Positions 38,295-50,907 of a stretch of DNA of 64,000 bases are shown one piece after another. The notes under the pieces were generated by a model. The model was not told the origin of the DNA and searched no databases. It saw only the letters and a list, made by a program, of their open reading frames with translations. The position numbers were made by a program, and so were the translations under genes. Source of the DNA: Callaeas wilsoni. Lineage: Eukaryota; Chordata; Aves; Passeriformes; Callaeidae. The DNA is taken from NCBI GenBank assembly GCA_013398955.1, contig VWPU01011606.1, forward strand, positions 1 to 64,000. The letters run 5' to 3'. Each line of letters begins with the position of its first letter. Position 1 is the stretch's first letter.

Positions 38295-41200
38295 TCACGA
38301 AAAAGCCCCAAATCGAAAATCCACCATGCACCTTCCATTTGTAGCAGTAACAGGGCTAGAAAAGTGGTACCACTGATGCCACAAGGTGATAAATTAGATC
38401 TTTCAGAGAAGGTGCTGCAGTGGTACATTGTTTCCTACTGTGCAAACCACCCAAAAGCCCCCGCTGAGTTCTGCCAGCTCCTCACCCCTGGCAGTGCCAC
38501 GCTCCAGGGCAGAATGCCAGGGCCCAAGGCGCTAAGCAGGAAGGAGCAGCGCACCCGGCATCATCTCTTTCTCCTAGGGATCAGTTGAGTTCACGTGCCA
38601 ACTAACCAGACAATACACAGCAGCAAGGAAAAATTATGGGCACATGCCTAGATCTCTGACTGCCATAAATCTGTAATTTTATTGCAGTAATATGTCATAA
38701 CAGTGATCTGCCTGCAGCTATTCCATATTGTGGCACAATCCCATCAGATCTCAAAACGCAAAGGAGGCAGCACAGGGCACACGCAGGAGGTGTGTCCTGC
38801 CTCCAGCGCAGCCTCAATCCCACGCCCCAAAACCAGGTCAGGGGGATGCCGTGCATAAGGATGCACTGCCCAAGCGAGGCCCTCTGCCCAAGGCAGCTGC
38901 CTCATACCCTGGCTGCCATACCAGGGCTCCTGCTACTCCCGTGGCACTGCTTCTCCCTGGTGTCCCTTGTCTCCTCCTCACCCTGCAGCCCCCTGGCCCC
39001 GAGAAGACAGGGCAGTGCTCGTGCCAGCCTGGGAGCAGTGGGGAGTTGAAAACTAGTTCTGCCAACACTGCTGAAATAACTGGATTCATATCTGGGCATA
39101 TGGTGGTATCTTCAGGGAGAGAGGAAGCCACTGCTGGCCTCCTTGCCAAATTCCTAGTATTTATGGAGTATTTACATGTTGTGCATCTCAGGTTTCTCTT
39201 CTCCCTCTGGCTGCTTGCTGTGGCAGGATGACGCAGCCTGGCCAGCAGGGGCCACAGATATCCTGCCCACAGTCCTTGCCATGCTAACTACACACAGCCA
39301 GTTTTAGCTATCTCAACCTACAACAGTTTGCTCCCAAATTTAAGCAGAATAGCCAACAAAAAATTAGCCACTTTTAATGCATCCATAAAACACCACAGCC
39401 TTCTCCTTGAGACCACAATAGAGTCCAAGGAGAGTTTAAGAGAGAAAGAGCCCACCACAGAGATGGGTTTCTCATCCCTGTTCAGAGATTGCTCTGAAGA
39501 ACTGTGAAGGATACAAGCATGAAAGCATAGATAAGTATTTTTAACATAGGAAAGATGTTTTCCAAGAGATGTCATCTTCACTTTTTAAGAGAGCAGGGAA
39601 AATCTACCAGTCAAATGACCTCTAGTGCTGGATAGCCCCCACTTCCACTAAAAAAATGTACTACCTTTGCTCTCAGAAAGGAAGCAGAAAAGAAAAACTA
39701 AACTAAGTGGATAAACTCATTGACTGCCTGTGCCCAGAGGCTGAGGAACCAGAGGAGATTTCTTAGAGATCCTAACTTAGATCTGGGCTTTACCAGAAGA
39801 AGGACTTGCCCAGCCACCCCATGCGGTGGCTCATGCCCCCGCAGGAAGAGGCCGCGCAGGCCAGAAGGCAGCCTAAAGGAGCTGCAGCTGACAGCGACCG
39901 GGAGGAAGGCTCAGCTTCAGCAACACAACCCTTGACTTCCTTCCAGGTGATGTGCACACACAGAGATTGGTTATACTGTAAAATTACTCTTCCCTCCCAA
40001 TTTGCAGCCCTTTGTTGAAACGAAACATTGAAAATAACACTCTGAAATGCTCAAAACCTCAAGTGAGGCACAAGCAGCCTTCAGCATCATCAGATGAAGA
40101 ACCAAGACCATGGGTTGCTCCACGGGAAGACAATGAGAAGCCAGCAAGCACACGACACCGGGAGACACCTCCTCGACCTGAAGGTCCCTGTGTGAGCTGC
40201 CGTCAGCCACAGACTCCATCTGCCCAGCTGTCCATCCCCAGGACCCAGACCTGTTCCAGGGCCTCAGTTTCAGACATGAAGACATCACAGCTTACTACCT
40301 TCCAGACAAAATGAACACTGCCATATTGATGTAATCATTGGCAAGCACAACTACGTCTACTTTGAACTGAAAAAAATCACTTGCATTCCCAAACTGAAGC
40401 CAAGAGTAATTTTGCCAATAGATCCAGAAAAGAGATAGTCTTATGTCTCCCAAATACTTCCAGAAAATATTATGGAGGGCTTGGATCTCTATTAAAGTGT
40501 GACAACAGCATAAAAATATATCACAATGATAAAAAAACATATATATCTTCTCAATAGTACATTTTTGAAAAGAAGCCAGCTAGCATACAAATAGGTGATG
40601 TATTGAACAGGTTACAAACAAATACATGTTCTAACAAAAATATTTGCAACTTTTTCCACTGAGCATTTAAAATATATTGACAGCAATAATTACAATGTTC
40701 TTTGAATACTCAACAAAGAGATGGCGGCATTTCAAAAACTCCACTTTCCAAAGACTGCATCTAATTCTGTGTGCCAGTAAGATATATTGGAGCAACAACT
40801 ACATATTTTTTCCTATATATACACTTACAATAAGCACCTATTAATTTATATTCATAAATACGTATACATGTATTTGATAGACACATGAAATACACATATG
40901 TAGAAACAAGCCTTATTTAAAGTTAAGAAGTAGAATTCTATAATGTCAGAAATAAAACAAACTGCAGATTAAATTTAAAAGTCATGAGTCTGCCTGATGT
41001 AAGAACGGGAAAAACTTCTGCTCCCGGCCTTTCTTTTGCATTAAAATCTGCACACGGTCTGTGGTACCAGTTTGGTTTAAATTTTCACTAATTGTTTTCA
41101 CAAATAGCATTTCACTCTCGCTATCACAATCTGAAGATCAAGCTGGCTGACAAAGGTGATGAGAAGTTAGTGAAGAACTAACTGTCCCAAGCTCCCTTCA

Positions 41201-43019
41201 GTAGAGTGGTAGTAGAGACTTCAGAGTTCCATGAAGGCTCAACATTCACAGGGCAGCTGGTATAGTTCAGTTAATAGATTAATCTTCTTCATGTATTTCC
41301 TTTCGTTTCAGTTACAGCCCAGAAGAAAGAGCCTTTTCCAACACAAAATCTTCTAAATCACCACCGGGAATTCCAGCAAAACAACCTTTTTTTTTCCAGA
41401 CATGTTTTTCCTCATCTACACTTCACAGTAATCCTCAGCTTCCCAAAGAGAATCAAATGCTGTTCTTAGGAGTCTTCATGAACTACTCATAGATGCCTTC
41501 ACGTACTGATCCCTCTTTCCATCACAGATCCACTCCTGCCCAGCTCTCCCTGTCCCCTCCCTGCTCTGTAGGCTGACTGAGGAAAGAGGGAGATAGGGCA
41601 GCTTCAGCCTCCAGCCAGTCTCAGCATCGAGTAACCCTCATCCATGCAGATCTAACACGCTCCCATCTACATCAGGGCACAGCTACCTTGTGTCCACCCC
41701 CAGCTGGGATGGTGGAGATTTCAGACATGCACTGAGACTAGCAAAGAGGGACAGCTACCAGGAAAAACACAGATGAAATGCAAAACTTCCCCCCACCTGG
41801 GTTTAATTCCAACCTCTACAGTATCCTACAGCCAACAGAAATAGCTTAGAAACTGCTAAATTCTAGCATGGGTACTACAGACTTGTGTGGAGCAGGGAAA
41901 ATGAATTAAGGAGTCCCTCCTTCTCTTCCTTGCAGCAGCTGTCTATGGATGTTCATGAGAATCTGCAAATGACTCAGACAGCAGCATTCACCAGCAAGAT
42001 CAGCTCTGCCAACTATTCCTATACTTATCTATTAAATTTAAGAAACCCCTGAGAGGCTGAGCCTGTCGCAGACTGGGAGATGAAATTAATTCACCAAGTA
42101 AGGAAAGTTTTCAGGAAACTCTTGCCACAGAGTGCTTGCTTGAACCCTCACTGGAGACAGACTGTGGGCTCCACCAGCAAGAGCAGAATCCTAGCAGACC
42201 TGCGTATTTTCCACAGTGGAGAATGGCACAATTAGCAGCATAAATGGACAGACTGTTCATTTAATTCAGTTTTTTGTTCCACAAATAAAGTCCTCTGTCT
42301 GTTTTTTATTTGGTATAATAAATTAACCTCTTTCTTTTCTCATTAAGTAAACAATGAATGAAGGATTACTCTGTGGGAAAGATGCAAGTGCAAAGGGCAG
42401 TGGTTTTATCCTGCTGCAGCTATTTCCTTTCATGCTTCCAAATAACTCTGCTCTAGAAGGCAGAAAATCATTGACGTCTAATCATTTATTTAGTAAGATA
42501 CACTGTTTTCTTTTAGCTTAGGGAAACTTGTGGCTGGAAAGCTATGCTGAAAGCTGGTCTGTTTATGAATGGCCCCCGGTCCTTCAGACGGTGATGGAGA
42601 AGCTGTTTGCGTGCGCTGGACATCACACAGCGCTGCAGCACAGGGAAGGACAGGCCACGGCCTGGTGCACTTTGCTCTTTGGACCTGAAGTTCCTGTCAG
42701 CCTCATCACAGGGTTTTCCACCTTCACTGTACCTCTGGTGCTGGGCAGTCACACAGCTGAGGATCCCAGAGGGCTGGCTGAGCCACAGCTAACTCTGAGG
42801 TGCACGTTTCCAGCAGACACTCCACTGCTGGTTTGTTTGCCTCAGGGGCACCGTCTTCTTGTCTGACTGCCCCCCCACTTTCCCTTTATGGGTGGTAAAA
42901 CAGTCACATGCTGGGATCTTGCTGAGAAAAGCTAAGCTTTACAGCAATAAAAACCTTTTTTTTTTCCCTTCATTTCTCCCCTTTTAAAGCTTAACAGAAA
43001 GCTGACAGAAACGGCCATT
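38295..43019. other. Non-coding stretch, GC-rich then strongly AT-rich
   Basis: A GC-rich part (38450-39270) opens a 167-codon frame (38728-39231) that is Pro/Ala/Gly-rich with no domain. A sequence close to the CTCF core, CCAGCAGGGGCC, lies at 39242-39253. From about 40320 to 41200 the sequence is strongly AT-rich, like a 3' UTR or intron. At 42512 a pyrimidine-AG acceptor-like site precedes a 115-codon frame ending at 42866 that resembles no known protein. Confidence 0.4.
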
Positions 43020-43502
43020 CGCCTCTGCTCAGTGCTGGTGGGACAACCTCGGCGCACTGGGTGCAGGGACAGTGAAGTACTGGAGCAAGACCTGTGGAGG
43101 GCTGCAGGCCCCTGTGGTCAGGCAGCAGGACAGGACATGCATGGAGAGGCTGAGGGAGCGGGGCTTCTTCAGTCAAAATAACACAAGGCTCCAGGGACAG
43201 CTGTTTACAACCACCCGGGTATGGGAGGGTGTAGGAGGCTGAGTGGATTTCCCTTGGAGGACTACAGGAGCAGGGCAAGAGACAACAGACACAAGCTAAA
43301 CATAGAAAGTTCCAGTTGGATTATGAACAAAAAAAAATATAATGAGAGTAGCGAAGGGTTTGAGCAGATGAGCCAGAAAGGCTGTGAAATCTCCATCTGG
43401 GAGCAGCTGGCTTTTGCTGGCCCTTAGCAGGTTGTTGGATCAGAAAACCACCAGCAGTCCTTTCCAGTGTAAATTATTACTCCGTAATGCTGCGATGCTG
43501 TG
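43020..43502 (+). mobile_element. CR1 LINE, 5'-truncated and decayed
   Basis: The order of avian CR1 3' landmarks is clear. CTCTGCTCAGTGCTGGTG (43023-43040) encodes the LCSALV-type segment. GAGAGGCTGAGGGAGC and GGGCTTCTTCAG follow, then AGAGACAACAGACACAAGCT, GAAAGTTCCAGTTGGATTAT, GTGAAATCTCCATCTGGGAG and GTTGGATCAG...CCAGCAGTCCTTTCCAG. The end ATTACTCCGTAATGCTGCGA fits the ATTCTGTGATTCTGTG-like CR1 terminus. Several internal gaps and a poly(A) insertion at about 43329-43337 break the frame. The copy is inactive. Confidence 0.78.
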
Positions 43503-44539
43503 GTCAGGTTTTGGAAACAAGAAAGGTTCCGGCACTGCATGTACAAGCAGATCTGGCTCAGTCAAAGCTAAAAGCAGTACCAAAGAGTCCTCCTCTGCCT
43601 TTTCAAAATCTCTCTCTTCAAAATCCAACAAACGTGAAAATGTTTACAGAATCTTATTCTGTGAACTTACCCTTGGCCACTGCTGAAGGCTCTTGGCACT
43701 GGTATAGCCCTCATAACGGGGTACCTTACGCCCCTGTTGCCAATGGGGTCACTGCATGACACCTGGGTACACAACTTCTCTTTTCATCTCACCAGCAGGA
43801 AAAGCCTTGGCATGACATAGATTGCACCCATGTGCACTTATGGTGAGCAAGTAATGCGAGTGCAAGGAGCCTGTGCAGTCAAGAAGAGCCTCTAAAGTAA
43901 TATAGGCATGATACGGGTATGCGACACCTCTGTGCTGTCATTTCAGTGCTGTATGCCCTTTGCTGCTGCAGCCTACTTTATGTCTGCGGCTGCTAACAGA
44001 GAATTGCAAGCCAGTCTCACCAGTATGGACCCTGCTCTATATTCAGGCTAAACTCTATTGCCAAGTCTGGTTCCTGTGACACACACACACAGGGCACCTT
44101 CAAAAACCTGCAATGGACAAAGGTTAATGAGAAAACATACTGGAGACCTCACAGACACACAGCCGAACAGACATTTAACCAGTGTCCAACCCACATTTCT
44201 CTTAGGCCTTCCCCAGCACTGAGGAGGAAGAGACATTTCCTATCAGCAGCCTCTTCAGTGAGGGTCCTCTAACAGCAGCTCTGCCAAGCCATGGACCACC
44301 ACCACTGTCAGATGGAGGCCATGGGATCCTGCAGGCAAAATGCCTCTTCCCTAGGAAAGCCCCATTTTGCCAGAGGCCAGCACACGGAAAGGTTTCTCAT
44401 AAACCTTCTGCTTTCCAGGCTGGGCAACAGCTCTGTGCTACATTCCTCTCCAGATGCACAAAAACTTTCTTATTTAATTAGATTTAAAGGAATTTCGGAA
44501 TTTTGTTTCAGTAGGGACAATTAACCAAGAGCACTGTAT
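43503..44539. other. Non-coding stretch between two CR1 fragments
   Basis: Short frames only (up to 100 codons, partly overlapping the preceding CR1). A CACACACACA run lies near 44080. Nothing else was recognised. Confidence 0.45.
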
Positions 44540-45060
44540 CCTACTGCCCTCGTCATCACTTCATCAATCTTTGTGTCACCCAGAAATTTTATCAGAAATA
44601 ATTTTATATTTACTTCCATATCACTGCCAAAAATGATGAATAGCATGAGGGTTCTGACTGATCCCTGCAGAGTTACATTAAAAAATGTTCACATTCAGTA
44701 AAGATTCCCTATTGACAACTACTTTTTGAGCTCTGTCAGTTACCTTGTTCTTAATACATTTAAGATACGCTTCAGTAAAAGTATATAGTACTAATATTTT
44801 AATAATAATGTCATGTGGAATAAAATCAAACGCCTTACAGAAGTTAAAGTATATTATATCTACACAGTTATCTTATCCCCCAAACTTGCAATCTTATCAG
44901 ATAAATCAGGTTTGTTTGACAAGACATATTCTCCAAAAAAGAATGTTGAATGGCATTAATTATATTCCCTACCTTTAATTCTCTAAATCCTCTCTCAGTT
45001 CTATTCTTTTGCCTGGGATTGATGTCAGCCTAAGCTGCTGGCAGTTACCCGGGATCTTCC
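44540..45060 (-). mobile_element. Ancient CR1/L3-clade LINE reverse transcriptase fragment, inactive
   Basis: On the minus strand the reverse transcriptase domain is readable in pieces in the right order. LTSIPGK (about 45009-45029) is preceded by PGNCQQLR, matching the family's DPGNYRPVSLTSIPGK. Next comes YFNFCKAFDFIPHDIII (about 44802-44862), matching YLDFSKAFDTVPHDIL. Then LQGSV stands near 44660 for the PQGSVLGP box, and IKFLGDTK near 44570-44590 stands for KFADDTK. In the last motif one catalytic aspartate is replaced by glycine. There are stop codons and frameshifts between motifs. The family is CR1/L3-like and older than the copies at 43020 and 61366. Confidence 0.82.
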
Positions 45061-48000
45061 TCTCGCGCATGTTTGCTCATTGTGAATTTCCAAGAGGCTT
45101 AAGAAGTTAACAGAAGCAGACCAGAGATCTTCTGTATCAAGTTCTTTTAGGATTTTTGACCATAAGTTATCTATAGTCACTCACCAGAAAATGTTTAAGC
45201 ACTACCTCACTTCACCGTATGGCACAGACTGAACTGCAGGTGCTGTGACACAACACGTGTCTCCCTGGACTTCACCACGCACAGCAGGGTCAGTCCATGG
45301 ACACAGACCGACCAGACAAAGACTGACCAGTCAAAGACTGAGATGAATCTGGTGGAAATGGACTGTGCTCCAAGGAGTCTGCTCACACTGAGCAAGTCCC
45401 TTCATTTTAAGGAATGCTCTGCCTCACTCCCAACCCGTTCCCTGTCAGTCAACCCAGTCTTCAGCCAGGCTTACGTTTCACACCAACACTAAATTATCCC
45501 ACAGAAATCCTTCTGAATTCTTTCTGAGAAAGAAAATATTGCCATCAAATTTGGGTAGGAATCCCCACCCTGTTCTAAAAGATGGTGACCTTGCTGCAAC
45601 TTTTTGTGTTTTATCACCTCTCATTTAGCAACAGCCATGCCACCTACCGGGCACAAAGCCTTCAGCACTATGGAGACCGCTACAAAATGCCCTGATGCAC
45701 GTCTTCAGCAACGCAAGACACAGCCATCCTGTAAGCTTTGTACTACCCAACTGTATCAAATCCAGACCTGTGTCTTCAGGTCACCAAGTCCGCACAGAAC
45801 AGGTCCAAGCTGTCTACAGTATCTCCAGCAGTGCCCAACTGAGGACTGTGATCAGCGGTTTGAGTCTTCAAGCACAGTAGAGCTTTCTATTGAGTTGGGA
45901 AAGCAGTGCAGGAAACAGCACTTCCCTGAGAGCTGGACTGAGTCTGAGGCTAACCTCCCAGGAATTAAAGGAATCTTATCTAATAAGACATAAAATAATA
46001 CACAAAATTCACCTACCACAAGAGATCTTAGTATTGCATCTTCAAAAGGGACCTGACAGATCAATGCATTTTGCTGAAAAGTCCTCTGCTAAAGGACATT
46101 TCATCTGACATAAAGATGTGGTGCTCCAGATAGCTGGGACACACACCAGAGAGGGAGCTTTATAAATACCATCCAAGGCAATACAGAGCCAGTGTGTTTG
46201 CTCCAGTCAGTGTTGTCAAAATGGGAGAAAATTACACATTTAAATAAAACTCTTCTAGCAGGAGGTACAGCAGTAGATCAGTGAGAAGCATTAACTATGC
46301 CTATTCCGCTTCACCCATTAACTATTTTTAATTTTTAAGCAAGTTATTAGAGCTACTATAATATTATTAATATTGTATTACTCATTCAAAAAGATTAAAT
46401 AGTCTCAAAAAAGAGACGATATTCTTGTTGCTGCTTTAGTGGCTCTTTGTGATCAGCTACCTTACTTCTCTAGCCTTCCACACTTCTCTAGGACACTATG
46501 GATTGTACTGGGTGCCCTCAATTCCTTTTCATCCTAAGGGACAGTAGAAAAACCCAGCACTGAGGAGACTCAAGCTCTGAACGTATCCTAGCTAAGTAAA
46601 ATGATGCTGTGAGCCTGTTTTGGTGTTACACCTGTGATCTGCATCACATAATCCAAGATGCTGCAAAGTGCTGACCTCTGCCTATCAGTGCACTGGTCAC
46701 CTGGGCTCCAGGGGAGAGGCAGAGCAGCATTCCTAGAGGCAATCATCTCATCAGAAGCACTCCTTTGGCTGAGCCAGTTTGTACCCTGAGTGCTCATTTC
46801 TTTCTGGGGACTGTGAAGGGGTGCTGCCTGCCTGCATGAGTGCTTGCACCCACACCCACCAGCCAAGTGAGTCCCACTGCACAGGAGAGACGGCCAGGCT
46901 GGAACACTTCCAACATCTGTAATAAAGGTGCAAAGCTAACAGTTTACCTGCACCTACTACAAGGTAGTTTCTTATAACATAAATCCATTTAAGACAGGAA
47001 ACAGTCCTTTTTGTTTTGTGTTTATAGAACATGGAGTAAAGGCAGGATCACAGGTCATAACCAGGTTCACCAGGAGTCCTCACAGTACAGATTAATGAAG
47101 TACTCATCAGGTCCAGCACTGGTAAGAGTAAGCGTACTTCCCTGCCCAGACCCCAACTGCCATTCTTTTCAGTATGCAGCTTACAGCACATTCCCATTTG
47201 ACTCCTCAGTGAAGGCAGAAAAAGAAAGTTGATCTAACCATGAGAAGCAAAGTCTTTCTGTGACCTTTCCTGAAATGGGAACCCATAAGCAGTAAACCAT
47301 TATCTCTGTCAAAAGGAGTGGGACCCACACCTGCTGAATTTGGCTAAAGAGATGACAAGACACAAATCTCATAATTAGGAATGAATATGACAAGACTTGT
47401 GCTCAGACTGGGACACTAACCACTTGTTCCCCGATCACACTTTCAACTGCAAGAAATGTTTCTCCTCAACAACCCATGAATCATTCAATTAAAATCTTAA
47501 TATGTAGCATTTTGCTGTTATCCAGGCTCCTGTCAGGTAAACATGATGTTCGTTTTTCATAGTCCCTATGCGTTTCCCAATAAATAAGCACACCAGCATT
47601 CAGAAAACATTCCTTCTTTTGAACTTCAGGCATCCAATGCCCCACTTCCAGGTACTTATCTCTGCCGCTCTGTACACAGCCATTTTAGAAACAGCACAGA
47701 CAAAAGCAACAGCTGTCATTGAACAAAGCTCCACTATCCAGGTGATGGAAGTTATCAATCTAGAGTTGAAGGACTTTAACAAAATGATTAAGAAAGAATC
47801 CTTGCAAGGTGGAAGAACAAAGAGACAGAACAGCAGCTTTTCAATCAAGAGCCACGCACTATATGCTTTAGGAAATCACAAATTCAATAGCCAGTTGATA
47901 AATAGCTTGCCACCAGAAAGCGCATTTGAAATGACACCTAATTGCCACATATAGAGGCCCAGAGCAAGCAAGAGCCATGCTGCTCTTCCACATGCAGCTC

Positions 48001-49239
48001 AGTGCTGCCGTGAGTTTTCCCCACCTGCCCATACAGATACCGTCTCTCGGAGGCAGTCCCTGCTCCCCTAAGGTCACGGGCACATGGACCGAGCCACCCC
48101 AGGACACAGGTGCAAGAAACAGCTTCACAGCAGCTGCATGCCCGCACACAGCTGCTCCGGGGCGGCGATGGAGGGAGCAACACGGAAAAAGCAGAGCAGT
48201 GTTTCTTGGGTTGGGGCAGATTTTTCTCAGTTTAAGAGGTTGCAAAATTTTTTTGCTTTAGGAGAATTGGTGCTTTCCCTGATACCCCTTTTATGTTTCT
48301 ATACCCTAATTTGCAGTGGTCAAAGAACCTGATACAACAGTACCTACACCAGCATAGCCCTTTTTGCCTTCCTCAGGCTCCCAGGTCCTGCTTTCTCAAC
48401 ATCATTCACACACGTCCAGATCCAGCAGAGCACACGTTCAAGCTTCAACCTGTCGAGAAGTTCATTAGTTTCAATAGGCCTATAAAAAGATTTAAAGTCA
48501 AGTACATTCGTAACTGCTTTTCTGAATCAAACTCTAAGTAAAAAACTTGTCAACATAAATAAAGGCACCAGAGGCAGACCATGAAAGATATCTGTGATTA
48601 CACAGGTAGGATTTTGTGTGAGGTTTTCAGCAGGATTTAGTCGAACCATTGCAAGTGTGCAAGGATTTTAAATTCATCCTTGAGAACAAGACTGACACAT
48701 CTTCTAAAGGAATCCAAATAGCAAACAAATGCATCCTACAATAATTAAATATTCCGTAAAATTAAGGAGACACCATCAAGTCCTATTCAGCATTAAAATG
48801 CTGGCTTTGCACAACACTCTTCAACAGAAAGAGCCCTCTGATTCCTCCAAAGGCTTCTTAGGCTGCAACCCAACAGTGCCTGGTCCACTGTGTGTGTGGC
48901 TGAGTGTCCTAATGCTGGTCAACCACAGGACAGGGAAGCACAGCCAATGCGGAGGTCAGACCTCGCCATGCCAGCTGAGCCCAATTCAGGAACACAAGAA
49001 ACTACCAAAAAGAGGGAGGTCAGTGACACATACAGCATTCACTGAGCTCCTACAGCCCATGGTTTTATTTGTTACTACAGATAAGGACCTTTCTGGAAAG
49101 GAGGGAGAGATTCTGCTGGCAATCTGGCTTTAAGACCCTGACGGAGGGGAAGAGCAATACCATCAGTGTGAATGAGCTCACAGCACCTGCTCCCAAACCA
49201 ACGTGATGTAGTCAACCGAATTAACAGTTTTAACGAGGA
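45061..49239. other. Non-coding stretch, nothing recognised
   Basis: Frames reach about 129 codons (45604-45993, 47568-47954) without domains. A short segment at about 46012-46050 resembles one at about 53790-53822, possibly the same old repeat. No gene was identified. Confidence 0.4.
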
Positions 49240-49470
49240 TGGCATGAAATGCATTTTCTCCAGCCCCGGCACGAGAGCCAGCCATCGAGAGAGGCGACAT
49301 CCCCCCAGCAGCTGAGCCCATGCCCAGCCCCTGCGTGCACAGCGGATGCTGTACCGTGAATATATTGTAGCTCAGCTAAAAGCGGAGCGGGTGGCAGGAC
49401 ATCCATCTTCCTCCGGGAAGGTTGCTGGGCAACTGGCAAGCTTTCGGCTGGGCGCTGACGTCTGCATGCA
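49240..49470. promoter_or_regulatory. GC/CpG-richer patch with RFX X-box and CRE-like site
   Basis: This ~230-base patch has more CpG than the surrounding DNA. It contains GTTGCTGGGCAAC (49421-49433), which fits the palindromic X-box bound by RFX factors, and TGACGTCT (49456-49463), one base from a full CRE. X-boxes are typical of promoters of ciliary genes and of MHC class II genes. The MHC arrangement needs the CRE-like box almost touching the X-box, and here it is 22 bases away. A minus-strand frame (49230-49523) covers the patch but resembles no known protein. It may be a small alternative promoter or an enhancer. Confidence 0.4.
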
Positions 49471-49695
49471 CACACGCACCTCCTCCATCTCTTGCAACTA
49501 ACTTGATTTTGATGGATTAACATAAGATGAAAATCTACTGCGCTTCTCTCTCTCTCCCCGACACATAGGATTCATTAAGATACAAAGGAAAATACAATAA
49601 AGCATCGACTTATAATGCATGCAGAAGACCATGCAAAGGACAACGAAGGCACTAATGATACCAGTGTTCTGAAGTGATCCCTTATTTTATGGTAA

Positions 49696-50907
49696 AGAAA
49701 AATGTATTTATTTTGTAAAAATCTCATTACAATAATAATAATAAAGCATAACACATGCCCAAACTGTGATTCTCTTGCATTCTTTTCTCTTTCACATCTT
49801 TCAGAAATGCTATTTTTTCACTGCTCCTTGTCATATGATGTTTTAAGATTATTTCCCTTCACCTGCTGGAGACACACCACTGGGACACAGAAGTTCCCTC
49901 TAATCCTATCCAGCCAGGCATTTATACCACTCTTATTAGCTTGGTATCCCAGTACCCTACTGAGCTGCATTATCATTAATTGTTTCTCAAGTGTTAGCCA
50001 CAGGCTCAGCTTTACACAGTACAAAGCAAAGATGCCATCCCTGCCCCGAGGAGTTTTACATGCTAAACAGATGGTTAATGACAGCAGCGTAATGACAGCC
50101 TTTGGACTGGTAGGGGATAACATTTATGGAACAGGGAATAAATTAGCTGGGATTCATGACAAACTGCACTTGCTTTTCCTGGAGAAAATTTGGGGGAGAC
50201 TGCTCTCCATGATAACCTGGAAATGTGTACTGGGCTTGAGATCCAAAAAATCATAACCTCTGTATTTTTTGCAAGTGAGAAGCTCTATTCTAACAGAAAT
50301 TTTTTACTGAAAAACTGATCAACCTTCTTTCATCAAACACACACAGGGTGTTTTGTCAGAAAGGAAGAGAATTTTAACAAAAAATACTAATGTCAAGATA
50401 AAACAAAATGTTTTAGTAACCTCTGAGTTTAAAAAAGATTTTTTTAAAAAATATGAAAAGGCAAAATGGAAAACACCTGATGTGCTGAATGGGAATCAGA
50501 GGTTAAGGTGCCAGGCCATGCCATTGGGTGAATGCCGTGCTGAGGATAGTGACATACAAGGCTTTGGGCAGATACAGGTAAAGAGCTGGGCACAACTTGG
50601 TAGCTTTAAGGACAAGAAACTCAGACCTGCAAGGACAATGAAGGAAGGTGATGAAGATACCCCTCCACACATGCAGTATTTATTTCTCCAACATCAGCAT
50701 CACTTGCAGTGCAGCTCCCCCCAGGCAGCAGCCGCAACAGTACTGCTGGGACACGAGCAACCACTACCCAGGCTGGCACCACCAGTGGGACAGGGATGGA
50801 GGCTGCTGGGTGGCATCTCCCACTGCCTGCCTGACAGCAGGGTGTTGAGCTCAACTAACCGATTCCAATTAACTGGGGCATTTCTTATGCTCCTAACACT
50901 TGGCTGA
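49696..50907 (+). other. Unusually open plus-strand frame, interrupted by two stops
   Basis: One reading frame stays open for about 404 codons with only two internal stops (50254-50256 and about 50308), making two neighbouring 184-codon frames (49702-50256 and 50353-50907). The first begins with ATG. I recognise no domain in either part. The second begins Lys-rich, owing to A-rich DNA, and ends Gln/Pro/Leu-rich. Part of the first overlaps an old repeat-like segment (50011-50080), which argues against a real gene. A decayed pseudogene is possible; chance is also possible. Confidence 0.15.
50011..50080. repeat. Possible ancient amniote SINE-like fragment
   Basis: TTTACACAGTACAAAGCAAA, GATGCCATCCCTGCCCCGAG and GAGTTTTACATGCTAAA follow in order. 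They resemble a recurrent amniote repeat with 'TTACA...GTACAAA..AAAGACAGTCCCTGCCCCAAAGAGCTTACAATCTAAA'. The family name is not certain and the match is by eye. Confidence 0.4.

Noticed and set aside
38728..39231. 167-codon plus-strand frame
   Set aside because: It is Pro/Ala/Gly-rich in a GC-rich patch, without domain or splice context, and antisense frames are open over the same region.
42522..42866. Coding exon after a pyrimidine-AG site
   Set aside because: The frame has no ATG at its start, no recognisable domain, and no known gene context; an acceptor-like site alone is common by chance.
49421..49463. MHC class II-type X1-X2 promoter module
   Set aside because: In that module the CRE-like box follows the X-box almost directly; here they are 22 bases apart and no Y box or S box was found at the expected spacing.
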